A stretch of DNA of 64,000 bases, taken from the NCBI RefSeq assembly GCF_918698115.1, contig NZ_CAKKLV010000001.1, positions 372,001 through 436,000 on the forward strand, written 5' to 3'. A program made the position numbers and the translations under genes. Source of the DNA: Peribacillus sp. Bi96 (GTDB taxonomy: Bacteria > Bacillota > Bacilli > Bacillales > DSM-1321). The notes below the pieces were generated by a model. The model was not told the origin of the DNA and did not search any database. It saw only the letters and a list, made by a program, of their open reading frames with translations. Position 1 is the first letter of the stretch; the number at the start of each line of letters is the position of its first letter. Of this stretch, positions 28,451 through 36,074 are shown in pieces.

Positions 28451-30256
28451 ATGATTTTGAAGCATCTCTTGCATTTTACCAAGCGGATACATGATTATTC
28501 GGGGAAAATTCTATATATCAATCTTATTTGTATGATTTTAGTAGGTTTATTTGAGGGTGTAGGAATTTTCTTATTAATCCCGTTGATTGGATTGACCGGT
28601 ATTTTAGATATTAGTACAGAGGAAGTTCCTTTTTTAAGTTGGGTTAATGAATTATTCACAGGAATTCCTGAAACGATTAGTCTTTTATTGATACTGGGAG
28701 TTTACGTGTTATTAATGGTTGGACAAAGTATTTTTAAGAGGAATCAAACAATATTAGGAGTGAAAATCCAACAAGGTTTTATTAGACATTTAAGAGATGA
28801 GGCCTATGGAGGTTTGCTGCAAGTAAATTGGGGATTTTACCTGAAAAAGAGGAAAACTGATATTATCAACATTATGACAAATGAAACTTTTAATGTGAGT
28901 GCAGGTATTAATTTATTCTTACAGTTCTTATCTTCTCTTATCTTTACTTTCATTCAAATCGTTATAGCACTTTATCTATCTGTTACAATGACTAGTTTTA
29001 TCATAGTTTTTGGATTGATTCTAATCTTCTTCTCCAGGAAATTCATCAAAAAGTCTCAGTCTTTAGGAAAAGAAAATTTTCAACTAACACAAACATATTT
29101 AGCGGGTATTACGGATCACCTTAATGGAATGAAGGATATCAAAAGTAATTCATTAGAAGATTCTCATTTAAGTTGGTTTCTTTCCTTAACTGAAAAAATG
29201 GAAAAAAACAGAATTATGTTAATTACATTAAATACAACTTCTCAAATGATCTTCAAAATTGTTTCTTCACTTTTAATTGCGATTTTTGTCTTTTTTTCGA
29301 TAAAGATGTTCATGGCCCAGCCAGCACAATTAATGTTGATAATGGTTATTTTTTCAAGATTATGGCCAAGGTTTACAAGTATCCAATCTAATTTAGAACA
29401 AATAGGATCTACTCTTCCATCTTTTAAGGCATTGTTAGATTTACAAAATGAATGTAGGAAAGCAAGAGAGTTATATAATTCAGATTATGAAAATAGTAAA
29501 TCTATTGAAATTAAACATGGGCTAGATTGTCGTAATGTCTACTTTAGGTATAATTCAAATGAAGGTACGTATGCACTTAAAAATATAAATGTGAACATAC
29601 CATCTAACCGTATGACGGCTATTGTAGGCCGATCAGGGGCGGGAAAAAGTACTTTAATTGATCTATTAATGGGATTAAATCAACCTGATTCGGGCGAGGT
29701 CAGAATAGATGATATCCCACTTACTAGTGATCACTTATTATCACTAAGGAAATCAATTAGTTATATACCGCAGGATCCGTTTCTCTTTAATGCGACTATA
29801 CGGGAAAATTTGATGATTATTGACCCTAATGCAAGCGATGAATCCATTTGGGAGTCTTTAGAGTTCGCCGCTGCAGATGATTTTGTCAGTAAGCTTCCAC
29901 AAGGTCTTGATACACTCATTGGTGATCGGGGAATTCGACTGTCAGGAGGAGAAAGACAACGACTTGTACTAGCTCGAGCTATTTTACGTAAACCCTCTAT
30001 CCTTGTCTTAGATGAGGCAACAAGTGCTTTAGATACGGAAAATGAAGCGAAGATTCAAGCCGCTATCGAAAGGTTAAAAGGATCGATGACCATTATCGTA
30101 ATTGCTCATCGGTTATCGACAATTCGTAATGTGGATCAAGTATTGGTAATGGATCAGGGAGAAATTATTCAAGTCGGTGAATATAACCAACTAGCGAGTG
30201 AAAAAAGAGGGATGTTTAGCAATTTACTAGGTATCCAAATAGAATCAAGTGTGTGA
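28451..30256 (+). CDS. Lasso peptide ABC exporter (D protein)
   Basis: Half-transporter of 601 residues, with six membrane helices in about 1-320 and a nucleotide-binding domain after 350. Motifs are Walker A GRSGAGKST near 392-400, signature LSGGERQRL near 498, Walker B ILVLDEATSALD near 518 and the switch His in IAHRLST. No C39 peptidase domain, as expected where B2 removes the leader. It should homodimerise to export the lasso peptide and often gives self-immunity. A 260-bp gap separates it from B2, with no gene seen in it. AGGAGGA precedes the ATG at 28451. Confidence 0.93.
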   Translation: MILKHLLHFTKRIHDYSGKILYINLICMILVGLFEGVGIFLLIPLIGLTGILDISTEEVPFLSWVNELFTGIPETISLLLILGVYVLLMVGQSIFKRNQTILGVKIQQGFIRHLRDEAYGGLLQVNWGFYLKKRKTDIINIMTNETFNVSAGINLFLQFLSSLIFTFIQIVIALYLSVTMTSFIIVFGLILIFFSRKFIKKSQSLGKENFQLTQTYLAGITDHLNGMKDIKSNSLEDSHLSWFLSLTEKMEKNRIMLITLNTTSQMIFKIVSSLLIAIFVFFSIKMFMAQPAQLMLIMVIFSRLWPRFTSIQSNLEQIGSTLPSFKALLDLQNECRKARELYNSDYENSKSIEIKHGLDCRNVYFRYNSNEGTYALKNINVNIPSNRMTAIVGRSGAGKSTLIDLLMGLNQPDSGEVRIDDIPLTSDHLLSLRKSISYIPQDPFLFNATIRENLMIIDPNASDESIWESLEFAAADDFVSKLPQGLDTLIGDRGIRLSGGERQRLVLARAILRKPSILVLDEATSALDTENEAKIQAAIERLKGSMTIIVIAHRLSTIRNVDQVLVMDQGEIIQVGEYNQLASEKRGMFSNLLGIQIESSV

Positions 30257-30336
30257 TTCTCTAAATAAAGCGGATTTGCTGACCTTTCTTTAAAACATTG
30301 GGTAGACACTTATGGACTTGAATTTAATTAACATTA

Positions 30337-30370
30337 CAATAAAAAATGGTATTTCCAGCATTTTTTATTG
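30337..30370. terminator. Terminator after the lasso operon
   Basis: A perfect 12-bp stem (CAATAAAAAATG / CATTTTTTATTG) with a 10-base loop and T-rich arms, about 80 bases after the exporter stop. A second perfect hairpin (AAAGAAC-gaaag-GTTCTTT) follows at 30375-30393. Confidence 0.75.
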
Positions 30371-30371
30371 T

Positions 30372-30767
30372 TATAAAGAACGAAAGGTTCTTTGAATGTT
30401 ATGAAGTAACAAGCTTTTTTCTTATGAATAGGTTTAACATAGGGATATATGACATAACAATGCATAGTTAAATAAGAATAGAAATAAAAAAATGAATTTT
30501 TATTATGTAGATTAATCAATCAAATAATGGGTGTTGTTAAAAGTAATTAAAGAAATAGTAACTTTAAAAAGCTATGATTCATATCTAGAGAGCGGTTGCT
30601 CTATTGACTGGGTTAATTAAGAAAGGATGAATTTTTTTAAAATGCCTTTATACCAAATGAGAGAAATATGGACACCCTTAAAATTAGTTGGAGTTAAGTT
30701 TTTTAAATCCGATGATAATAGTATTTTCATCAAGGTTTTTAACCAACATCGAAAAAGGTTAAAGTAA
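30372..30767 (+). repeat. Right copy of the ~400-bp block flanking the lasso core
   Basis: Counterpart of 23508-23906. It begins TATAAAGAACGAAA and ends with the small basic ORF, with nearly the same internal spacing (270 versus 273 bases). It lies between the intact exporter and a broken second exporter fragment, consistent with the start of a second, decayed lasso locus. Confidence 0.55.
30642..30767 (+). CDS. Small basic protein, right copy
   Basis: A 41-residue paralogue of the ORF at 23781: MPLYQMREIWTPLKLV then GVKFFKSDDNSIFIKVFN and a basic tail QHRKRLK. A GAAAGGA box lies upstream, nearer to an in-frame ATG at 30627. Both copies share the MREIWTPLKLVGVKFF core exactly. Function unknown. 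Confidence 0.6.
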   Translation: MPLYQMREIWTPLKLVGVKFFKSDDNSIFIKVFNQHRKRLK

Positions 30768-30930
30768 TATGTTTCGATATAAGGAGTATTAACCTAAATG
30801 TACCTCCAAAGTGTTAGGAGAACCACTTTAGCAGAACATCTAGCGTGTTAAATAAAAGTCATTAGTTTGTTTATTGAGAGACTAAAATAAAAAAGATTTA
30901 GGCTCCTTAGTATGTGTGGTTTTAAAGATC

Positions 30931-31087
30931 CATCATGTACTAGCCCGAGGAATTTTACATAAACCATCGATCCTTGTTCTAGATGAAACAACAAGTGCCC
31001 GAAAGACTCAAAGGAACCTTGACCATTATTGTAATTGCTCATCGGTTATAGACGAATCTTAATGCTGATCAGAATTGGTTTCGGATT
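30931..31087 (+). pseudogene. Remnant of a second lasso ABC exporter gene
   Basis: DNA here matches the 3' part of the exporter at 29964-30170: it encodes LARGILHKPSILVLDETTSA, then about 40 bases are lost, then KGTLTIIVIAHRL and an early stop. The lost segment is the D-loop region. Differences from the intact gene are scattered, so this is an old, diverged copy rather than a recent duplication. It ends at a terminator like that of a complete operon. Confidence 0.85.
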
Positions 31088-31120
31088 AGGGTGAAGAAGC
31101 ATAAAACCTTCACCCTTTTT
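31088..31120 (+). terminator. Terminator after the exporter remnant
   Basis: AGGGTGAAG / CTTCACCCT stem followed by TTTTT. Probably the original terminator of the lost second operon. Confidence 0.75.
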
Positions 31121-31291
31121 AATTCCGCTCCTAGTAACACGAATCTCATAAATCCCGGTTCAGCCTAAACTAGAACACCTTAAAAAAGTTGTCTAGTTAA
31201 GTGTAGGTATCCATTTGGAAAGAGAAAGAAAGAGAGAGGTAAGTAATTGTAAGTGGTATGAGAAAACAGTGACAAAATCCAAGGTTTAATA

Positions 31292-31358
31292 GTAGGAAAA
31301 TGACAGGCATCACACAAAGACAGTTGTTTTTGTGTGGTGCCTGCCATTTTTATCCTAC
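31292..31358. terminator. Bidirectional terminator downstream of purF
   Basis: Long imperfect inverted repeat with core GACAGGCATCACACAAA / TTTGTGTGGTGCCTGCC and outer GTAGGA / TCCTAC arms. T-runs on both strands. It ends the minus-strand purF gene. Confidence 0.85.
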
Positions 31359-31373
31359 TTAAGCTGTATCATT

Positions 31374-32744
31374 TCAAATATTAGTTGGGTAAGCACCACT
31401 AAAACAGGCTATACAGCGGCTGCTAGTTTCTCCAAGATCCACATCTACAACCTCTAATAACCCTTCGGTGCTTAAAAAGGCTAATGAATCTGCCCCGATA
31501 ACCTGTCCCATAGCCCGTTCGTGTTCGTGTTTGTTGGCAAACAGTTCTTCCTTAGTTGGCATATCCACTCCATAAAAACATGGATTTCTAACCATGGGTG
31601 AACTAATTCTTACATGGACTTCCTTGGCACCTGCTTGCCGAATCAATTCGACAATACGCTTGCTTGTCGTTCCCCTAACAATCGAATCATCGACTAATAC
31701 CACTCTTTTTCCTTCCAAAATTTCTTGAACAGCGCTTAATTTCAGTCGAACAGCTAAGTCGCGCAATTCTTGCGTGGGCTCAATAAATGAACGACCAGCA
31801 TAAGGGTTTTTAATAATCCCCATTTCATATGGAATTCCTGATTGGTGGGAAAAACCAATGGCGGCAGGGACGCTTGATTCGGGAACTGCAACGACAACAT
31901 CAGCTTGTGTCGGATGTTCTTTTGACAGAATTTCACCTAATTCCTTCCGGATTGTTAAGACACTTCTTCCTTGAATAACGCTATCCGGACGGGCAAAATA
32001 GACAAATTCAAAGGAACAAAGGGAAACCTTACCTTTTTCCGCAAATCTTCCAGTTTGAATTCCATTTTCATCTATAAGAAGCCATTCACCCGGTTCAACT
32101 TCCCGCCAGAACTTAGCATCAACCGCATTTAAAGCGCATGTTTCTGAGGAGGCGACGATTGATTCACCAATTTTTCCAAGGCTAAGCGGACGTAACCCAT
32201 GACTATCCAGGGCAATTAGCATTTGTTTTTCAGTCATTATAATCAAGGCAAATGAACCGTCGATACGTTTAAGCATATCAGGTGCGCTTTCTGCGAAGTG
32301 CTGTTTACTTGAACGAGCTATTAAGTGAGCAATAATTTCAGTATCGGTTGTTGTTTGAAATATGCTTCCCTGCTGTTGTAACACATCCCGTTCTATCCTT
32401 GCATTTACGAGGTTGCCATTATGAGCAACAGCCAGGTCCCCCTCGCTATATTTAAAAACGAGGGGTTGTGCGTTTTGCAGTAAACTTTCACCAGAAGTTG
32501 AATATCGTACATGACCAATGGCCATATTTCCGCTTAGTCCATCAAGGATGTCCCGTGTAAATACTTGGGTAACTAATCCCATTCCCCTGTGATTCCTGAA
32601 TGATTTCCCATCACTAGCCACAATGCCTGCACTCTCCTGACCACGGTGTTGAAGTGCATGAAGTCCGTAATAAGTTAATTCGGCTGCTTTGGGGTGATTA
32701 AACACTCCAAATACCCCGCATTTCTCCTGCATTTCTGAATCCAT
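31374..32744 (-). CDS. purF: Amidophosphoribosyltransferase (orphan PurF)
   Basis: Commits PRPP and glutamine to purine synthesis, 456 residues. An 8-residue propeptide (MDSEMQEK) precedes the nucleophile Cys of CGVFGV. The PRPP loop VVLVDDSIVRGTTS and the iron-sulfur Cys residues (SLCSFEF, NPCFYG, RCIACFSG) are present. It stops right after GAYPTNI, lacking the ~16-residue tail of B. subtilis PurF. The start at 32744 follows GAGGAAGAG; the frame extends further upstream. No other pur genes are near, so it is either a second copy or a relocated gene. Confidence 0.93.
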   Translation of the reverse strand: MDSEMQEKCGVFGVFNHPKAAELTYYGLHALQHRGQESAGIVASDGKSFRNHRGMGLVTQVFTRDILDGLSGNMAIGHVRYSTSGESLLQNAQPLVFKYSEGDLAVAHNGNLVNARIERDVLQQQGSIFQTTTDTEIIAHLIARSSKQHFAESAPDMLKRIDGSFALIIMTEKQMLIALDSHGLRPLSLGKIGESIVASSETCALNAVDAKFWREVEPGEWLLIDENGIQTGRFAEKGKVSLCSFEFVYFARPDSVIQGRSVLTIRKELGEILSKEHPTQADVVVAVPESSVPAAIGFSHQSGIPYEMGIIKNPYAGRSFIEPTQELRDLAVRLKLSAVQEILEGKRVVLVDDSIVRGTTSKRIVELIRQAGAKEVHVRISSPMVRNPCFYGVDMPTKEELFANKHEHERAMGQVIGADSLAFLSTEGLLEVVDVDLGETSSRCIACFSGAYPTNI

Positions 32745-33059
32745 TTTTCTCTTCCTCTCGTTGATATCCTTTTTGTTATTTTTGGCAAAAGGTGAATTTC
32801 TATCCTTTTTATTTACTAATCGGAAAATGGATATGGGATTAAACAAATTGCAGCCATAAAAACAGTTCTATGGAACAGATAGGGATAATTGCTTAGCATC
32901 AATGAATAAAACCTTGCTATAAAAGACATTTGGGTATAATGGAATATTTTGAATTTAAGTAATTTGTATGATTTATAGTAAACTATATAGTAAAGAACAG
33001 ATATTAATTTATAAGAACTAGCCCATTATAAAAATAGTGAATAATACAGTTAATATTTT
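32745..33059. other. Intergenic gap between purF and first microprotein unit
   Basis: AT-rich DNA between two divergent transcription units. TATAAT at about 32936 with a TTGCTA 15 bases upstream is a weak plus-strand promoter candidate. No PurR-type operator recognised. Nothing else seen. Confidence 0.3.
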
Positions 33060-33079
33060 TGCCGATTTGACGATACTTT

Positions 33080-33156
33080 AATATGAAGATCAAGTAAAGG
33101 GACTTCGCAGAAAGCGCTATCAGATAGCTGACATCAAAATATAAGGAGAATATTTG
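33080..33156 (+). promoter_or_regulatory. Conserved 5' leader, copy A
   Basis: Upstream of the first microprotein: AAGGGACTTCGCAGAAAGCG, then a hairpin-prone stretch (TCAGATAGCTGACATCAAAA) and AAGGAG. The same leader precedes the second copy at 34463. Conservation of the leader beyond the ribosome-binding site suggests a structured regulatory RNA; I do not recognise the class. Confidence 0.5.
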
Positions 33157-33294
33157 ATGACAAAAAACAAATTTATTACGTTCGAGGAAGCTTATGAAAA
33201 GAAAGAAAGAAGTAAGAAAATTTTTATTGGGTCTTATATTACTATTATTTTAATCTTGATTTCATTATTGACTTTTTTTCTTGGTAAATCATAA
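33157..33294 (+). CDS. 45-residue membrane microprotein, copy A
   Basis: A cytosolic charged N-terminus (MTKNKFITFEEAYEKKERSK) is followed by one membrane helix (IFIGSYITIILILISLLTFF) and a short LGKS tail. AAGGAG lies about ten bases before the ATG. A paralogue at 34463-34600 differs at about ten residues, mostly conservative, with the same leader and a terminator after each. No family recognised. Confidence 0.7.
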   Translation: MTKNKFITFEEAYEKKERSKKIFIGSYITIILILISLLTFFLGKS

Positions 33295-33766
33295 CGGGTG
33301 TTTAATAGGGCTGGGAAATCAGTCCTTTTTTTGTGTTAAGAAGGAAGTTCACGAACAGTCAGGTTACAGCCATGTTATGGTTTGTAATGCTGGCTTTTTT
33401 TCTTAGGGGAAATTAATTAAAACTGAATTAATAGTTCAAAATATTATTTTTGTGAAATAGCAAATATGAAAATTAAATAGCGATTATATCTCTATTTTTA
33501 ATAAAAGTGTTTTATATAAAACGTATTATACCAATGTTTTTCCATTGTAATGTCACTTTTTGATGAATGATGTTGAAAAATGACATAAAAAAACGAATAG
33601 TATTATGAGCTATTATTACGTTTTTAAGTATAATTAACATTAATATAGTTTTAATTAAGGGTGTATTTTTTGAGGGCATGATGGTTTACTTAGCACCATG
33701 GAACTAGGGAATCGAAAGACTTTTTCAAGGGATTTATTAATCTTGGAGAATAATTAATGTGAAATA
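33295..33766. other. Gap with terminators between microprotein A and the riboswitch
   Basis: Holds a terminator just after microprotein A (33307-33332, AGGGCTG / CAGTCCT then T-run) and a second T-tailed hairpin at about 33367-33403 (AGCCA / TGGCT). The rest is very AT-rich; I see no gene. Confidence 0.5.
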
Positions 33767-33856
33767 TTCTTGAGAAAGGCAAACCTATTGAAAAGTAGGG
33801 ACGCAAAATTACAGGTCTAAGGCTATATGCTAAGACGGCTGTGTTACCACAAGTAG
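33767..33856 (+). promoter_or_regulatory. c-di-GMP-I (GEMM) riboswitch
   Basis: Matches the GEMM-I consensus in order: GGCAAACC, stem CCTATT-GAAA-AGTAGG with a GNRA tetraloop, the core GGACGCAAA, TCTAAGGC, then the second arm closing with GTTACC. CTTG and CAAG at the ends can pair as P1. The 3' end abuts the AGGGTGGG ribosome-binding site of the next gene, and no terminator separates them, so control is probably translational. On or off behaviour cannot be read by eye. Confidence 0.9.
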
Positions 33857-33869
33857 GGTGGGATTTATC

Positions 33870-33974
33870 ATGGAAGCTAACAATGAACGGGAAGAATGGG
33901 TTTATCTAATTTCAGAGGCTAAAAGTTTAGGATTATCTATTGAAGAAGTGCGGGAGTTCATAAAAGGAAAATGA
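33870..33974 (+). CDS. SinI-like small antirepressor-type protein
   Basis: A 34-residue protein with AGGGTGGG seven bases before the ATG. Residues 8-33 (EEWVYLISEAK, SLGLSIEEVREFI) match the helix-turn-helix dimerisation domain of SinI, which in B. subtilis binds and disarms the biofilm repressor SinR. It is shorter than SinI at both ends. No SinR-like gene lies in the window, so a partner would be elsewhere. Its mRNA carries a c-di-GMP riboswitch, which points to a motile/biofilm decision. The family call rests on motif recognition by eye. Confidence 0.75.
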   Translation: MEANNEREEWVYLISEAKSLGLSIEEVREFIKGK

Positions 33975-33988
33975 AAAATTATCTTAGG

Positions 33989-34017
33989 GAAGGCTGTTAT
34001 ACAGTCTTCTTTTTTTA
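33989..34017 (+). terminator. Terminator after the SinI-like gene
   Basis: GAAGGCTG / CAGTCTTC stem (one G-T pair) with a TTATA loop and a run of seven T, 15 bases after the stop. Shows the riboswitch and small gene form one short transcript. Confidence 0.85.
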
Positions 34018-34109
34018 TTTTCATTACACGAAATTACCGTATAGGTATCTAGAATAAAGAACATGGGGACAATAATAAAAATACTACCTAAATGAGAGGG
34101 ATTTTTATT

Positions 34110-34223
34110 ATGGATGGACTTAATGCTTTTATGAAGGGGTTAATATGGGGAACATTATTCAGTATACCGCTATGGTTGTCATTTTTCGGTTGGATAAAAA
34201 TAATCATGAATTTTATAAAGTAA
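34110..34223 (+). CDS. 37-residue membrane microprotein
   Basis: ORF beginning MDGLNAFMKGLIWGTLFSIP and continuing with a Trp/Phe-rich hydrophobic helix (LWLSFFGWIKIIMNFIK). GAGAGGGA lies about nine bases upstream. One membrane span with a short basic tail. It stands alone between the SinI-like unit and microprotein B. No family recognised. Confidence 0.55.
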   Translation: MDGLNAFMKGLIWGTLFSIPLWLSFFGWIKIIMNFIK

Positions 34224-34387
34224 GCGCTTAATTAAAATTTTACCTAGGCAGGATTTAACATGATAATCATAGAATTTAGTTACTGTACATAATGCTTTAG
34301 TCGTAACCTACTACATATGTAAGAAATATAGCCTATAAAAAAATAGTTATTTATACTTAATATTTTTGGTAATGTGCCGATACTACA

Positions 34388-34462
34388 TATAGAGCTAAAG
34401 CAAAGGGACTTCGCAGAAGGCGATGTCAGATAGCTGGCATCAAAATAAAAGGAGATTATTTG
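34388..34462 (+). promoter_or_regulatory. Conserved 5' leader, copy B
   Basis: Near-copy of the leader at 33080-33156: AAAGGGACTTCGCAGAAGGCG, then a hairpin that here pairs perfectly over eight positions (GATGTCAG / CTGGCATC, loop ATAG), then AAAGGAG. Copy A retains the shared core with some changed pairs. Confidence 0.5.
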
Positions 34463-34600
34463 ATGACAAAACACAAATTTATTACGTTCGAGGAAGTTTA
34501 TGAAAAGAAACAAAGAAGCAAGAAAATTTTTATTGGGACTTATATTACTATTGTTTTAGTTTTGATTTCATTAATGACTTATTTTATGGGACAAGCATAA
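34463..34600 (+). CDS. 45-residue membrane microprotein, copy B
   Basis: Paralogue of 33157-33294: MTKHKFITFEEVYEKKQRSK, then membrane helix IFIGTYITIVLVLISLMTYF and tail MGQA. Nucleotide identity continues upstream through the leader, and a T-tailed hairpin (34612-34638) follows, as in copy A. The two copies enclose the riboswitch-SinI-like unit. Confidence 0.7.
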   Translation: MTKHKFITFEEVYEKKQRSKKIFIGTYITIVLVLISLMTYFMGQA

Positions 34601-34858
34601 TATGGGATATCGAAGGGGCTGAGGAATCGGCCTTTTTTTATACACACATATTGACTAGTAGTATTTCTTTCCACTTTGAATATGAAGGAAATGTTAATTT
34701 TTAGTTACTTTTCTGAAAAAATAGTAGATTTCCACTTGCCATTCTTTACTATATATGTGATTATCAAATAAAGAGCTATATTCCTCATTTTTTTAAAAAA
34801 AGGGAATAGGACAACAGTATGAAGAAGCGGCTCGATAATATTGGAGTGGGAATTTCTA

Positions 34859-34990
34859 ATGGATTTTTTTGATATTTTAAAAGACACTTTTGCCAAGGGT
34901 GAGTCTGGACAAGATGTTACTGTAAATGAACTTATGGAGGATATTAAGGAGAAATTAAGTGGGATCATTGAAGAACCTGAAAGAATATGA
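34859..34990 (+). CDS. 43-residue acidic hypothetical protein
   Basis: ORF MDFFDILKDTFAKGESGQDV followed by an acidic helical segment (NELMEDIKEKLSGIIEE). GGAGTGGG lies about nine bases before the ATG. The codon pattern looks genuine and no longer ORF competes. Not recognised. Confidence 0.5.
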   Translation: MDFFDILKDTFAKGESGQDVTVNELMEDIKEKLSGIIEEPERI

Positions 34991-35362
34991 ACCGTAGATA
35001 CTTCGTCCCGGGCTTATTGACGTTGGGGTTTGGAAACTAACCGGTGGCCGTCCCCTTAATGGCAGGATGTCATCCTGGACACGTCTGGCGGTTTGCTAGG
35101 AATCTTCTTTTCTTGTTTTGATGAAGAAGGCGCCATTGAATCTGCAGAACTCATATGGTACATATCATGAAGGAGCATGTCTACAATATGCTTCTTTTTT
35201 GTCTTTTATGAATGATAACCTGTGAAGGTGAAGAGAAAAAGTAAGAATCTAATAGGCGTTTTTGGTGAGTATTCTCCTGGTACCAATGCTTGTATCATTT
35301 TTCATTGGACTAGCGGTTGAAAAATCGTTTCAAAACTGAGATTTCAGAATCGGGCAGATAAT
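34991..35362. other. Intergenic stretch with unusually GC-rich block
   Basis: Bases ~34998-35110 are clearly GC-richer than the surroundings and hold short dyads (AGGATG-TC-ATCCT; AACCGGTGGCC). The block ends without a gene of its own. A T-tailed hairpin (35172-35200) follows. It may be a structured RNA or a fragment of foreign DNA. A 24-codon hydrophobic ORF from GTG 35265 lacks a ribosome-binding site. Confidence 0.4.
35172..35200 (+). terminator. Terminator-like hairpin
   Basis: GGAGCAT / ATGCTTC stem followed by six T. It would end a transcript coming through the GC-rich block. Confidence 0.6.
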
Positions 35363-35611
35363 GTGCAAAATAGGTCACATGTATTTTTACAGCATATGGA
35401 TGTGGAGTCCTTTCAGTATGATGTAGGCCGTTCTAAGAAAGTGAAGAACTGGAAGTTGGATAAGAGTGGAAGGCTGCATAAAACGGCCTATGAAATTCCA
35501 GTTACACAGGTCTTCAATTCTCGCTTTGGAATGTTTACTTTGAAACAAAATTGCTATGTCGTCAAAGAAAAAGGCGAATGGCGTATATTATGGGATTATC
35601 AGTTTGAATAG
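35363..35611 (+). CDS. Hypothetical protein, possible NTF2-like (MecA-N-type) fragment
   Basis: An 82-codon ORF starting at GTG with no clear ribosome-binding site. The C-terminal part (GRLHKTAYEIPVTQVFNSRF, then CYVVKEKGEWRILWDYQF) resembles the end of the NTF2-like domain found at the N-terminus of some penicillin-binding proteins, where a Trp-x-x-Asp end precedes the linker. If so, it is a truncated remnant. The match is weak and by eye. Confidence 0.4.
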   Translation: MQNRSHVFLQHMDVESFQYDVGRSKKVKNWKLDKSGRLHKTAYEIPVTQVFNSRFGMFTLKQNCYVVKEKGEWRILWDYQFE

Positions 35612-36027
35612 ATTCCTCTCCTTTTTCAGGCTCAAGTTCGTTTTATTGAAAAGGGAGAGGTGATGCTCTCATGTAATGATACAAAGATCTACTTCTCATG
35701 AAACATATTTCATTCTTGAACGATCACTGATGGCTTTCAGAATAAACATTTTGTCCTGTGTGCTTAGCATAGCCCAGCTGCCTGCTTTGATTTTCATTTA
35801 AATCCACTCCTTTTGTTTAGGATTATTTATTATAGTTGATGAATGATGGTTGATGGAATTCCGGGTCCAAAGAATAATAGTGACAAGTGATGAAAGGGGC
35901 AAGGGGAAGATGGAATTTTGAGCTCATATTAGATTATACCGTCTTTTTATGCCTAATAAACAACAAAAATTCCAACAAATCTCTACAATTGGTGTTCGTT
36001 TTTTGTCAGAATATTGGACGGGGAAAA
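35612..36027. other. Intergenic gap
   Basis: About 400 bases with no gene supported. A minus-strand ribosome-binding-like AAAGGAGTGG near 35805-35815 precedes only a very short ORF. Nothing else seen. Confidence 0.4.
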
Positions 36028-36067
36028 TGAAAAAGCTGTCAGGATGCGGGTCCGGACAGCTTTTTCA
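36028..36067. terminator. Bidirectional terminator after LCP gene
   Basis: Perfect 13-bp stem TGAAAAAGCTGTC / GACAGCTTTTTCA with T-runs on both strands, just past the stop of the minus-strand LCP gene. Confidence 0.88.
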
Positions 36068-36074
36068 TTTTTTC

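Noticed and set aside
30931..31087. Second functional ABC transporter
   Set aside because: Only ~160 bases remain, with a deletion and an early stop.
33080..33156. Assignment of the twin leaders to a known riboswitch class
   Set aside because: Compared from memory with GEMM, c-di-GMP-II, preQ1, fluoride, guanidine, ZTP and THF consensus features; none fits.
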